A stretch of DNA of 64,000 nucleotides from Sphaerisporangium corydalis (GCF_025506355.1 NZ_JANZYP010000047.1:1-64000); one strand, 5' to 3'. Counted from the first letter of the stretch, positions 52,549-61,206 are shown. Numbers and translations: made by a program. The notes: generated by a model not told the origin, from the sequence alone.

Positions 52549-53254
52549 TCGTCAACAGGTGGACGGCCAGGAGGGTGATCCAGGTGAACCCAGCGATGAT
52601 CGCGGTCCGCTGGAAGAGGCCACCGAGGTCGACCAGGGCCGCGACTTGGGAGAACCCCATGCTGGCCAGCACGAACGCGCCCATGAACACCAGGGCGGTG
52701 GCCGCCGAGTAGACCGCCCAGCCGGGCTTCCTCCATCGCAGGAAATGCACGGCCAGCACGATGCAGGCGATCGGCCATCCCACGAAGGTGGGAATGGAGA
52801 CCAGGTCGTGCAGTGTGCCGTGGGTGGTGGCCTGGAGGATCTTGTCGGGGGTCCCCAGGGGGTAGCCACTGACGGGGTCCGTGATGAAGAGCCCGGCGCC
52901 GACGAGCCCGAGCGCGTGGGCGCCGACGAGCACGGGCCCCAGGGTCGAACCGCCGAAAGGCCGCAGCGCTCGCCACAGTCCGACGGCGAAGGCCAGCGTC
53001 AACAGGCCGACGACGATGAAGTTGGCGCTTTGCGTCCACCCGGAGTCGCCGAGTTCGAGCGAGCTGACGGGATGACGCAGCGGGTTGTAGTTGGCGCGAG
53101 TCGCACCCTCGACGAGGAACGCGACCACGAACAGCGGGCCGGCGACCGCGCCACAGAGGAGGAGCCTTCTCGTCGTCGCGCTCACCTGATCCGACCTCGG
53201 CGAGCTTTCGGGGGACGTGAACCCAGGAGCCGATGCGTTTCTCACGCTTGCCAA
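52535..53254 (-). CDS. DUF998 family membrane protein
   Basis: 239 residues with seven hydrophobic segments; the N-terminal 28 residues are polar. DUF998 signature: NYNPLRHPVSSLELGDSGW then LFITDPVSGYPLGTPDKI and HGTLHDLVSIPTF. The family is predicted to be multi-pass membrane proteins of unknown function. It shares 14 bases with the convergent DUF397 gene end. Two strong dyads lie at its start, so it is tightly regulated by a factor that is not encoded nearby. Confidence 0.88.
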   Translation of the reverse strand: MASVRNASAPGFTSPESSPRSDQVSATTRRLLLCGAVAGPLFVVAFLVEGATRANYNPLRHPVSSLELGDSGWTQSANFIVVGLLTLAFAVGLWRALRPFGGSTLGPVLVGAHALGLVGAGLFITDPVSGYPLGTPDKILQATTHGTLHDLVSIPTFVGWPIACIVLAVHFLRWRKPGWAVYSAATALVFMGAFVLASMGFSQVAALVDLGGLFQRTAIIAGFTWITLLAVHLLTTTRD

Positions 53255-53296
53255 CCTAGGTTGACACCCAAGGAGGTGTCAACCTAAATTGACGCC
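53248..53296. promoter_or_regulatory. Two-site operator with four half-sites at the DUF998 start
   Basis: Half-site TAGGTTGACACC occurs four times in alternating orientation. Site 1 (53248-53268) is centred on CCTAGG and site 2 (53275-53296) on CCTAAA. The inner half-sites (53257-53268 and 53275-53286) are perfectly inverted over 12 bases, six bases apart. Site 1 overlaps the DUF998 start codon region. Confidence 0.75.
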
Positions 53297-53371
53297 TGAA
53301 GGAGGGAGTCTCGACCGGTCGAGATGAGGCAAGGAACCAAGCGGATCTCGGGTGGTGGAAAGCGGCAGGCC

Positions 53372-53496
53372 GGCGACGTCAGGAAGTTACGGCAGCCGGG
53401 GAAGTAGCAGGTAGGCGACGTCGGGAGTTATGGCAGTCGGGGAGGCAGCAGGTGGCGATGTCGGGAAGTTATGGCAGTCGGGGAAGTAACAGGTGG
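53372..53496 (-). repeat. ~42-bp tandem repeat across the APH-like stop codon
   Basis: Units at 53454-53495, 53414-53453 and 53372-53413 (42, 40 and 42 bases) contain GACGTCGCCcACCTGyTACTT-like blocks and GACTGCCaTAACTT. On the minus strand the first includes the gene's last codons and TAA stop (53469-53471). The next copies follow downstream. Confidence 0.85.
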
Positions 53497-54392
53497 GCGA
53501 CGTCGAGGGCGCGGCTGACGGGGGACCTGTCGGTGGGCGACGACCAGCTCTCGGCCGACCACACATCCGACAGCACTGCCTTGACGAATCCCCACGCGAC
53601 AACGCGGTCGACCGGCATCGCGAGCTCGTCCGCGAGCTGCTCGACCCGTGACGGCGCGAGCGCGGTCAACGTCTCGTCGCGGTCGTCCGGAGCCGGGTTG
53701 TACAGCAACGCACCGACCTCGTAACCGGGATCGCCGACCATGCCGTGCGGGTCGATGGCCAGCCACGGCTCGCGCGTCGCGCGCAGGATGTTGTCGTGGT
53801 GCAGATCGCCGTGCAGGACGACGCGTTCGGTGGCCGAGGCGCACAGTTCGCGCATCAACCCGCCGGCGCGCACGACGAGATCCACAGGCAGCGGCCCGGC
53901 TGGCCCGTGGACGGCCACGTAGTCGTCGAACGCCGCGACCAGCGACAGGACGTCAGGCATCGTGCAGCCGGGCGGCGGTGGCACGCGCAGGCGCCGCATC
54001 ACGCCGACCGCCGCCGACGTCGCCTCGTCGTCCCGATGGGGAACCAGGTCTCGTGCGCGCCATCCGGGCGTGATGCGTTCCAGCAGCAGCGCGCCGCGAT
54101 CGAGCTCCGCCCGCAGCACCCGAGCCGCCCCACGGCCCTGGAACGCCGCCAGGGCGGGAACCTCCGCGGCCAGCGACGTACCGGTCGGGACCCCCAGCTT
54201 GAGCACGGCCGGCGTCCCGTCCCCGCAGGTGACCGCCGTGACGTAGTGGTAGGACAGCTCGTACGGCGCACCCACCGTGAGATCCCAGTCGCGGGCCAGC
54301 TCTCGCACAATGGACGGCAGCTCCACGAGCCATCGGGCGCCGTCGTCGCCCCAGACGTCCACGACGTTACGCGCCAGCTCGTCGGTGATCAC
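53469..54392 (-). CDS. APH(6)/hydroxyurea-type phosphotransferase
   Basis: 307 residues from GTG 54392. It starts ITDELARNVVDVWGDDG and carries LHGDLHHDNILRA (catalytic loop, about 195) and IDPHGMVGDPGYEVGALL (metal-binding). The pattern fits the aminoglycoside/hydroxyurea kinase family (APH_6_hur), which includes streptomycin 6-kinases. The natural substrate is not known and resistance is not implied. TATCAT lies eight bases before the GTG, which would fit a leaderless transcript. The end is repeated three times. Confidence 0.85.
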   Translation of the reverse strand: MITDELARNVVDVWGDDGARWLVELPSIVRELARDWDLTVGAPYELSYHYVTAVTCGDGTPAVLKLGVPTGTSLAAEVPALAAFQGRGAARVLRAELDRGALLLERITPGWRARDLVPHRDDEATSAAVGVMRRLRVPPPPGCTMPDVLSLVAAFDDYVAVHGPAGPLPVDLVVRAGGLMRELCASATERVVLHGDLHHDNILRATREPWLAIDPHGMVGDPGYEVGALLYNPAPDDRDETLTALAPSRVEQLADELAMPVDRVVAWGFVKAVLSDVWSAESWSSPTDRSPVSRALDVAHLLLPRLP

Positions 54393-54693
54393 GCCATCGG
54401 ATGATAATCGACTCGTCTCGTCGTCCCTGGGAGTCTTGCACCATTGGTCACACTGGTCACAACATCGCGTACGGAACGTAATCGGTTCCGGCGGGGCTGA
54501 CGGGCTTGTCAAATTAATGTTGGCCGAACCGCGATCGGCTGACCTGCGAACATGTCTCGAAAGGGTGACGGGAGCGCCCAAAGCACAGCGAGGCGGGACG
54601 AAGGCTCCGTAGGATCTGTATCGAACTGTGACCACGGTCTGGGATTCTGATACGCCTGGCAAACCGGTCAACGCCGCTGAAATGGAGAGATAC

Positions 54694-55614
54694 GTGCTGA
54701 AGTCGAAGGCACGCCGTCGCATCGCCACCAGGGCTGCCGTGGCCGGAGTCATCGGTACGGGCGTTGCGTTAGTCGGTATCCCAGCAATCGGAGCCTTCGC
54801 CACTCCCGTGACCGTCACGTACAACTGCAAGCCTTCGACGGGCAGCGGCGAAGGAACGAGCTACGCGTTCTCTGTCGACCTGACGGCATCGAATGTGACG
54901 CCTACTCCGAGCCAGACGGTCACCGCAACGCTGAAGGTCGCGCAGCCTTTGACCGGCTCCTCGTTGCCTGCGCCCTCGACTGTGCCCTCGACGGACTATG
55001 TCTGGGTAGAGGGTGAGGTCATCGTCACTCCTGGTCCAGGGAGTTCGGCGCTTCTTAGTAGCACCCCCACGGCGACCTCTTCGGTACTGGCAGGCGCCAC
55101 AGCCTCAGCCAATAGCCCGCTCCCGCTCCCCCTGCAAGGCGGGATCGTAACGATCGTTCCTACTGCAACGGGTGTTGTGGGGCTTCAGGCGGGATCCTTC
55201 ATCATCAAGGTGGGCCCCACCGGGACGGCCGGCACGCTTCCGACTGCGATCTACACCTGCGCGCTGCCGACCACAGGTGCGCCTGTCCCCGCCAAGCTGA
55301 CGATCACCGTCAAGACCGCCGCACCAAACTCGTCGCCCACGGATACCGATTCGGGGTCGCCTTCGCCTACTCCCACGTCGCCGACGCCCACGCCGACGCG
55401 GTCGAGTCCCAAGCCGACGCACACCGTGTACGAGACGGTGACGAACAAGCCGTCGCAGCAGGTGACGAAGAAGCCTGGTGGTGGGGCGTCCACTGGTGGA
55501 GGCGGGGACGCGGGGCCTGATGGGCGGGCGTTCGTGCTGGTCGGTACGGTTCTGGTGGCCGGGGCCGGGGTCGGCGGGCTGATGATGCGCCGCCGGCGCC
55601 CGCAGCGGGGCTGA
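54694..55614 (+). CDS. Secreted surface protein, second sortase-module substrate
   Basis: 306 residues from GTG 54694 (GGAGAG four bases upstream); an upstream GTG at 54628 would add 22 non-signal-like residues. Signal sequence (about 1-34, VLKSKARRRIATRAAVAG then ALVGIPAIGAFA). One beta-sandwich domain to about 205. A Ser/Thr/Pro-rich linker with SPTPTPT-like repeats follows. Then come GGGASTGGGGDAGPDG, a membrane helix and MRRRRPQ. It shares layout and the GGA-x-TG motif with the protein at 48682. It is followed by a sortase 13 bases away. Confidence 0.75.
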   Translation: MLKSKARRRIATRAAVAGVIGTGVALVGIPAIGAFATPVTVTYNCKPSTGSGEGTSYAFSVDLTASNVTPTPSQTVTATLKVAQPLTGSSLPAPSTVPSTDYVWVEGEVIVTPGPGSSALLSSTPTATSSVLAGATASANSPLPLPLQGGIVTIVPTATGVVGLQAGSFIIKVGPTGTAGTLPTAIYTCALPTTGAPVPAKLTITVKTAAPNSSPTDTDSGSPSPTPTSPTPTPTRSSPKPTHTVYETVTNKPSQQVTKKPGGGASTGGGGDAGPDGRAFVLVGTVLVAGAGVGGLMMRRRRPQRG

Positions 55615-55627
55615 TCGGGGGCCGCGC

Positions 55628-56614
55628 ATGACGACGCCACCCGAACACGAGCCGCCGGAGGGGTACGAGGACCAGGTGCCGGAGGGGTACGAGCACCCGC
55701 CGGAGGGCTACGAGTACCAGCCTTCGGATGGCCATGAAGGTTATCCACAGCCTGTGCACGGCCAGCCGTACATGCCGCAGGTGATCTACCAGTACCCCGC
55801 GCACGCCGGTTCTTACGCCGGGCACCCGGGACCGGACGGTCAGTGGCACGGGGCGGAGCAGAAGGCCGATCGCGGGCAGATCATGCGCGCCGTCCTCATC
55901 CTCGCCGCCGTCGCGGGCGTGGTCACGGTCGTCGTCGGGCTGCTGTTCATGGCCGGCGCGCCGGAGGAGTACGGGCTGACCGACGCCCGCACCCCGCTCA
56001 AGCTCCAGGCCCAGCCGCCCGCCAACCAGGCGTTCGCCCCGTCGGTAGGACCGGGTGGGCCGGGACAGCCGTTGACCCAGGCGGATCCAACGGCGCCCGC
56101 TCCTGTGCCGACGCTCCCGCCCGCGCCGCCGATGCAGCCGTCCACCCCGAAGCGGCTCGTCATCAAGAAGCTCGGCATCAACGCGCCCATCATGTCGGTC
56201 GGCACCGACAAGTCGGGCGCCATCCAGACCCCGCCCGGCAACAACCCCAACCTGGTCGGCTGGTACCGGTACGGCCCGACGGCGGGCCAGGCCGGTCCCG
56301 CCGTGATGCTCGGCCACAAGGACACGACGACGCGCGCGGCGGTGTTCGAGCGGCTGCACGAGCTGCAGAACGGCGACACCGTCGAGGTCACCCGCATGGA
56401 CGGCACCGTGGCCGTCTTCACGGTCGGCGGCATCGAGCAGGCGGACAAGAAGACCTTCCCCACCAACCGCGTGTACGGCAACGCCGACGCGGCGGAACTG
56501 CGCCTGATCACCTGCGGGGGCACCTACAACCGGCTGACCGGTCACTACGTGGACAACGTCATCGTCTACGCGAGGATGACCAGCACCCGGAAGGGCTCCT
56601 CCACGCGTCGATGA
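55628..56614 (+). CDS. Class F sortase with repeat-rich cytoplasmic tail
   Basis: 328 residues. The N-terminal tail (about 1-80) has PEGYEDQVPEGYEHPPEGY, a repeated PEGYE unit that is probably cytoplasmic. A membrane helix (about 86-108) and a Pro-rich linker lead to the sortase domain (about 170-320) with His230 in MLGHKD, Cys296 in LITCGG and Arg near RLTGHYVDNVI. It is closer to the sortase at 50064 than to class A or B enzymes. It is paired with the surface protein directly upstream. Its stop begins a tandem repeat. Confidence 0.92.
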   Translation: MTTPPEHEPPEGYEDQVPEGYEHPPEGYEYQPSDGHEGYPQPVHGQPYMPQVIYQYPAHAGSYAGHPGPDGQWHGAEQKADRGQIMRAVLILAAVAGVVTVVVGLLFMAGAPEEYGLTDARTPLKLQAQPPANQAFAPSVGPGGPGQPLTQADPTAPAPVPTLPPAPPMQPSTPKRLVIKKLGINAPIMSVGTDKSGAIQTPPGNNPNLVGWYRYGPTAGQAGPAVMLGHKDTTTRAAVFERLHELQNGDTVEVTRMDGTVAVFTVGGIEQADKKTFPTNRVYGNADAAELRLITCGGTYNRLTGHYVDNVIVYARMTSTRKGSSTRR

Positions 56615-56690
56615 CCCGTGTGGGGAAACTCGACGCGAGGATCATTTGTAGCGGGAATCCTCGACGCGACGATGACCTGTGCGAGGTGCC
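56599..56690 (+). repeat. ~31-bp tandem repeat across the second sortase stop
   Basis: Units at 56599, 56629 and 56660 begin CTCsACGCGwsGATgAcc. The first holds the stop (56612-56614); the other two are degenerate. Confidence 0.75.
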
Positions 56691-56804
56691 GCTGGAAGGA
56701 CCGGTGGCGGTCGGGTGTTGTGACAGAAGAGATGGCCGGCGTCGGCGGACGTGACAGGACTCTCACATCTGCGCGGACGATTATTCTGTTATAACCTCGT
56801 ATAG

Positions 56805-56821
56805 ACCGAACAATGCTCGGT
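56805..56821. promoter_or_regulatory. Dyad upstream of the thiolase
   Basis: ACCGAACAATGCTCGGT (56805-56821) pairs at 7 of 8 positions. It lies about 30 bases before the thiolase start and next to TATAAC/TATAGA hexamers. It resembles TetR operators of acyl-CoA or phenylacetate pathways. Confidence 0.5.
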
Positions 56822-56850
56822 TTCATGTGGGACGGAACCCAGGAGGCACT

Positions 56851-57996
56851 GTGGCAGAGGCGTACATCGTCGGGGCGGTCCGTACCCCCGTCGGCAAGAA
56901 AAAAGGCGGTCTGTCCACCGTCCACCCCACGGACCTGGCCGCTCACACCCTCAAGGCCCTGGTCGACCGTACGGGCGTCGACCCCTCGGCGGTCGAAGAC
57001 GTGATCATGGGCTGCGTCATGCAGTTCGGCCCGCAGAGCATGGACATCGCGCGCAACGCCTGGCTGTCGGCCGGCCTGCCGGAGTCCGTCGCGGGCGTCA
57101 CGATCGACCGGCAGTGCGGTTCGTCGCAGCAGTCGATCCACTTCGCGGCCCAGGGCGTCCTGTCGGGCACCCAGGACCTCGTGGTGGCGGCCGGTGTCGA
57201 GTCGATGAGCATCGTCCCCATGGGGTCGAGCATCACCGCCGCGCTGGAGAAGGGCATGCCCTTCCCCTTCGGTGAGAAGTGGGTCGAGCGGTACGGGAAG
57301 CAGGAGATCTCGCAGTTCCGTGGCGCGGAGCTGATGTGCGAGAAGTGGGGTCTCAAGCGCGACGAGCTGGAGCGTTTCGCGTACGAGAGCCACCAGCGCG
57401 CCGCCAAGGCCATCGCCAACGGCTACTTCAAGGACCAGATCGCCCCGATCAACGGTGTCGAGGACGACGAGGGCCCACGGCCGGACAGCACGCTGGAGAA
57501 GCTGGCCCAGCTCAAGGTGCTCCGCGAAGGCGGCCAGATCACGGCGGCCACGTCCTCGCAGATCTCCGACGGCTCGGGCGCGCTGCTGATCGCCTCCGAG
57601 CAGGCGGTCAAGGACCACGGCCTGACCCCGAGGGCGCGCATCGTCACGCTCGCCCTGACCGGCGACGACCCCGTGTACATGCTGACCGCGCCCATCCCGG
57701 CGACGCGCAAGGCGCTCAAGAGGGCGGGACTGTCGATCGGCGACATCGACGTGACCGAGATCAACGAGGCGTTCGCCCCGGTGCCGCTGGCCTGGCTCAA
57801 GGAGATCGGCGCGGACCCGGACAAGACCAACCCGAACGGCGGGGCCATCGCGCTCGGCCACCCGCTCGGCGGCACCGGCGCCATCCTGATGACCAAGCTG
57901 CTGCACGAGCTGGAGCGCACCGGCGGCAGGTACGGCCTGCAGACGATGTGCGAGGGCGGCGGCCAGGCCAACGTCACGATCATCGAGCGCCTCTGA
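56851..57996 (+). CDS. Acetyl-CoA acetyltransferase (thiolase)
   Basis: 381 residues from GTG 56851 with AGGAGG four bases upstream. Thiolase catalytic residues are present: Cys89 in DRQCGSSQQ, His337 in ALGHPLGGTGA and Cys367 in MCEGGGQANV. IVGAVRTPVGKKKGG is the conserved opening. It catalyses reversible thiolysis of acetoacetyl-CoA or another 3-ketoacyl-CoA. No neighbouring pathway genes were seen. A GC-rich terminator follows. Confidence 0.94.
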   Translation: MAEAYIVGAVRTPVGKKKGGLSTVHPTDLAAHTLKALVDRTGVDPSAVEDVIMGCVMQFGPQSMDIARNAWLSAGLPESVAGVTIDRQCGSSQQSIHFAAQGVLSGTQDLVVAAGVESMSIVPMGSSITAALEKGMPFPFGEKWVERYGKQEISQFRGAELMCEKWGLKRDELERFAYESHQRAAKAIANGYFKDQIAPINGVEDDEGPRPDSTLEKLAQLKVLREGGQITAATSSQISDGSGALLIASEQAVKDHGLTPRARIVTLALTGDDPVYMLTAPIPATRKALKRAGLSIGDIDVTEINEAFAPVPLAWLKEIGADPDKTNPNGGAIALGHPLGGTGAILMTKLLHELERTGGRYGLQTMCEGGGQANVTIIERL

Positions 57997-58059
57997 CCGA
58001 GCCGCGAGCCGCGCACCGGCGGAGGGCGTCGGCGTGGTACCGGTTGGTGAGATGTGAAG

Positions 58060-58106
58060 ACGGCGGTGGCCCGCCCCGGGAAGGTGGGGCGGGGCACCGC
58101 CGTTTT
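58060..58106 (+). terminator. Terminator of the thiolase gene
   Basis: ACGGCGGTG (58060-58068) with CACCGCCGT (58095-58103), plus inner CCCGCCCC/GGGGCGGG (58070-58077 with 58086-58093), makes a long hairpin followed by TTTT. Confidence 0.8.
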
Positions 58107-58139
58107 CGCGGGGTTCTGGAGAACCCCTGGTGCGGCCGG

Positions 58140-58391
58140 TCAGCGTCCCTTCGGCTGTCGCCGAGGCGGCGTGACACGCCGTACGGGCGTAGGCGGCACC
58201 GGGATCCGGCGCGGCGCCGGAGGCAGGTCGTGCCGCTCGGGCTGCGAAGAGCCCTGGATGACGCCCGGCTGGATCACCGGCTGCGGAAACCCGGGCTGGA
58301 CCCCCGTGAGGGGAAGGCCGGGCTCTTGGGTCGAGGTCTTCGTGTTCTTGGCGGGATTACCGCTCTTCTTCTGGCCGGAACGATCACGCAT
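58140..58391 (-). CDS. Small Pro/Arg-rich hypothetical protein
   Basis: 83 residues; GGGAG lies seven bases before the ATG. The sequence is low-complexity and basic (PRRIPVPPTPVRRVTPPRR), with no family, membrane segment or signal. It contains LPLTG but no membrane anchor follows, so it is not a sortase substrate. It may be a real small gene or a lucky frame in GC-rich DNA. The neighbours are a thiolase terminator and a histidine kinase. Confidence 0.35.
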   Translation of the reverse strand: MRDRSGQKKSGNPAKNTKTSTQEPGLPLTGVQPGFPQPVIQPGVIQGSSQPERHDLPPAPRRIPVPPTPVRRVTPPRRQPKGR

Positions 58392-58601
58392 GGTGGGTCT
58401 CCCTTACGGATGACGACGCGGCAGGGAAGTCATGCCGGTCGGAGCCTCAGCCGCCGCGTCAGATGGACGGGACCAGAGAGCCGAGTGCCAGGACGATCAG
58501 CCGGGACGGCCGATCGGCGCTGTCAGTAAGGAAAAATGCGCATGCCTCGAAGGTACGATTCCGCCCCCCGGCCGCACAACTGATTAAACGGAGCCCGAGG
58601 G

Positions 58602-59975
58602 TCAGCGGTTCTCGGGGGGCCAGGCGTTCGTGGGGGCGAAGGCGGGGAGTTCGACGCGGACGAGGGTGCCCTGGCCCGGTAGGGAACGCAGTGTCGCCTG
58701 GCCGCCGTGCGCGGTGGCGATGGCCTGGACGATCGCCAGGCCGAGCCCGCTGCCGTCCCCGGGCGAGGCGTGGTGGAACCGGTCGAAGGCCAGCGTCGCG
58801 TTCTCCGGCGTCATGCCCGGCCCGTCGTCCGCCACCTCAAGGACGGCCGGCGGCGTCACCCGCACCATGGCGGTGGTGCCCGGCGGGGTGTGCGCGCGGA
58901 CGTTGGCCAGGAGGTTGACCAGCACCTGCCGGATCCTGGCCTCGTCGACCACGGCGACCATCGAGTCCGGCGCCTGGACGGTCACCGGGTGCCCGGGGTT
59001 GAGCGCGCTGAAGTCGTCGGCCACCTCCACGGCCACTGCGGCCAGGTCGGCGGGCGACATGGCGAGCGGCGCGCCCTTGTCGAGGCGGGCCAGCTCCAGC
59101 AGCTCGGAGACGAGCCGGGTCATGCGGGTCGCCTCGTCCTCGATGCGGCGCATGACCTGCGGGACCTCCTCCTCGGGGATCGCCCCCTGGCGGTACAGCT
59201 CGGCGTACCCGTGGATGGTGGTCAGCGGGTTGCGCAGCTCGTGGGAGGCGTCGGCGGCGAACCGGCGCACCCGTTCCTCCGACGCCCACCGCGCCGCGAA
59301 GGCGTCCTGGATGCGGGTCAGCATGACGTTGATCGTCGAGCCGAGCCGCCCGGCCTCGGACTTTCCCTCCGGCATCCGCGCCGACAGGTCACCGCCTTCG
59401 GTGACGAGCTGGGCGGTTCTCGTCATCCGCGACAGCGGGGCGAGCCCCTTGCCGATCAGGAACCGGCCGAGCAGGACGAGCAGGGCCATCAGCACGGCGC
59501 CGGTGAGCAGCTCGGTGAGGACCAGCCGCTGGACCGCCTCGGTGACCTCGTCGAGCGGTACGGCGACGACGACGATGCGGTTGCCCACGTTCATCCGCGC
59601 CGCCGCGCCGCGCAGGCGGTCGGTCAGCGCGAAGGGCCGGCCGCTGTCGGCGAGCGGCCCGAGCGTCACCGCCCCCATCCGCTCCAGCGTGGCGGGGACG
59701 TTCGGCGCCTCGGGGTCGTCACCGTCGACCAGGCGCCCCCGGCTGGTGGTGAGGTTGAGCATGGCGACCGCGTACGTCGGGCCGGCGTTGACGAGCGCGA
59801 CGCCGGAGGACCGGACGAGCCGCGCGGCCGAGGCCCTGGCCGCGGCGGCGAGCGTCGCGTCCGTACGGTTGATCATGTGCCCGCGCAGGACGAGGACGCT
59901 GACGACCGACAGCACGGCGAGGCCCACGGCGGTCACCGAGAGCAGGCCGGCGAGCAGGCGTCCCCTGAGCGTCAT
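58602..59975 (-). CDS. Sensor histidine kinase
   Basis: 457 residues from ATG 59975. Two membrane helices (about 9-30 and 155-178) flank an extracytoplasmic domain of about 120 residues. HAMP (about 180-232) and HisKA with His245 in ADASHELRNPLTT follow. The HATPase has N box LVNLLANVRAHT, G1 VLEVADDGPGMTP and G2 GDGSGLGLAIVQAI. It pairs with the response regulator, whose stop overlaps its start (ATGA). The signal is unknown. Confidence 0.93.
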   Translation of the reverse strand: MTLRGRLLAGLLSVTAVGLAVLSVVSVLVLRGHMINRTDATLAAAARASAARLVRSSGVALVNAGPTYAVAMLNLTTSRGRLVDGDDPEAPNVPATLERMGAVTLGPLADSGRPFALTDRLRGAAARMNVGNRIVVVAVPLDEVTEAVQRLVLTELLTGAVLMALLVLLGRFLIGKGLAPLSRMTRTAQLVTEGGDLSARMPEGKSEAGRLGSTINVMLTRIQDAFAARWASEERVRRFAADASHELRNPLTTIHGYAELYRQGAIPEEEVPQVMRRIEDEATRMTRLVSELLELARLDKGAPLAMSPADLAAVAVEVADDFSALNPGHPVTVQAPDSMVAVVDEARIRQVLVNLLANVRAHTPPGTTAMVRVTPPAVLEVADDGPGMTPENATLAFDRFHHASPGDGSGLGLAIVQAIATAHGGQATLRSLPGQGTLVRVELPAFAPTNAWPPENR

Positions 59976-60694
59976 AGGTCGGGCGCGGGCCGCAGCGCGT
60001 ACCCCACGCCGCGCTGGGTGTGGATCAGCGGCGGCCCGTGCGGGTCGAGCTTGCGCCGCAGGTAGGATATGTAGGTCTCCACGACCTGCGACTGGGTGCC
60101 GAACCCCCAGACGTTCTCCAGCAACTGGGCCTTGGTGAGGACCTGGCCGGGGTGCCGCATGAGGAAGGCCAGCAGCCGGAACTCGGTGGGGGACAGCTCG
60201 ACGGGGTTGCCGGCCCGCCGCACCTCCCAGCGGACCTCGTCCAGCTCCAGGTCGGCCACGGCAAGGACGGCCTGGTCGTCCGGCGCGGGGGACTCGCCCG
60301 CGCCGCCGCGCGTACCGCTGCGCCGCAGTACGGCCCGCGCGCGGGCGACCAGGGCCTCCACCAGGAACGGCTTGGTGACGTAGTCGTCCCCGCCGAGGGT
60401 GAGGCCGTGCACGGTGTCGGCGGGGGCGTCGCGCGCCGTCAGGAAGATGACGGGAACGTCGTCTCCCTGGGCGCGCAACCGCCGGCACAGCTCGAACCCG
60501 TCCAGATCGGGGAGCATCACGTCCAGCACGAGGAGGTCGGGCGATCCGGACCTCGCGATCTCCAGCGCCTCGTACCCGCGCGAGGCGCTCACCACCTCGA
60601 AGCCGTGGAACCGGAGCGCGACGCCCACCAGGTCGCGGATGTTGCGCTCGTCGTCGACGACGAGGACCCGTGGTCTCTCCGTCTGGTCGCTCAT
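59972..60694 (-). CDS. OmpR-family response regulator
   Basis: 240 residues from ATG 60694; a GTG at 60709 would overlap the upstream stop as GTGA and is an alternative. The receiver domain has VLVVDDERNI, Asp58 in LLVLDVMLPD and Lys in DDYVTKPF. The winged-helix C-terminus reads LSPTEFRLLAFLMRHPGQVL and VVETYISYLRRKLD. It should be phosphorylated by the kinase downstream. It forms an operon with the DUF5666 protein and the kinase. Confidence 0.93.
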   Translation of the reverse strand: MSDQTERPRVLVVDDERNIRDLVGVALRFHGFEVVSASRGYEALEIARSGSPDLLVLDVMLPDLDGFELCRRLRAQGDDVPVIFLTARDAPADTVHGLTLGGDDYVTKPFLVEALVARARAVLRRSGTRGGAGESPAPDDQAVLAVADLELDEVRWEVRRAGNPVELSPTEFRLLAFLMRHPGQVLTKAQLLENVWGFGTQSQVVETYISYLRRKLDPHGPPLIHTQRGVGYALRPAPDL

Positions 60695-60705
60695 GGGTCC
60701 TTCGA

Positions 60706-61206
60706 TCACTCCTTGGTGCGCTTGGGGACCACGACCCCCTGTGCCTTACGGGCGTCGCCGCTGGGCTGCCCCAGGACGAAGACGGTGTCGCCCGTGGCTA
60801 CCGCCGACGACGTCGACTTCGCACCATTCTTGCGGACTTTGGTATCGGAGGTCACGGTCCACGTCCAGCTCACGCCGTCGGCGCTCTTGACGGTGAGCGA
60901 GGTGGCGGACGCGGCGGTCACGGCGCCGCGCTGCCAGGTGTAGGTGGCGAAGTCGCCGCGGGCGCGGACGGTGGTGTCGCCGTGGATGCCGATGAGGCCC
61001 CGGCGGATCCCGATGCGCAGCTTCGGGTTGTCCTTCGGCGCCTGGGTGAGGCTGACGGCCTCGTCCGCCGCGGAGTCCGCGGACAGCAGTTCGTAGGGGA
61101 CGCCGCCGGACTGTGACTGGCGGCCCACGGCGACGCCGCCGAGGACTCCCGCGGCCAGGGTCCCGGCCAGGGCGCTGCCGATCACCGCTTTGGATAGGTT
61201 TCTCAT
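60706..61206 (-). CDS. Secreted DUF5666-like protein in a two-component operon
   Basis: 166 residues. A signal-type N-terminus (KAVIGSALAGTLAAGVLGG, likely cleaved near residue 28) precedes a beta-rich domain with AASATSLTVKSADGVSWTW, VTSDTKVRKNG and ATGDTVFVLGQ. The repeated TLTVK-DG-x-T pattern is typical of DUF5666. It is cotranscribed with the regulator and kinase and may report an envelope signal to the kinase. The role is inferred from position only. Confidence 0.8.
   Translation of the reverse strand: MRNLSKAVIGSALAGTLAAGVLGGVAVGRQSQSGGVPYELLSADSAADEAVSLTQAPKDNPKLRIGIRRGLIGIHGDTTVRARGDFATYTWQRGAVTAASATSLTVKSADGVSWTWTVTSDTKVRKNGAKSTSSAVATGDTVFVLGQPSGDARKAQGVVVPKRTKE

Noticed and set aside
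58140-58391. LPLTG in a small protein as a sortase signal
   Set aside because: No hydrophobic helix or basic tail follows and there is no signal peptide.
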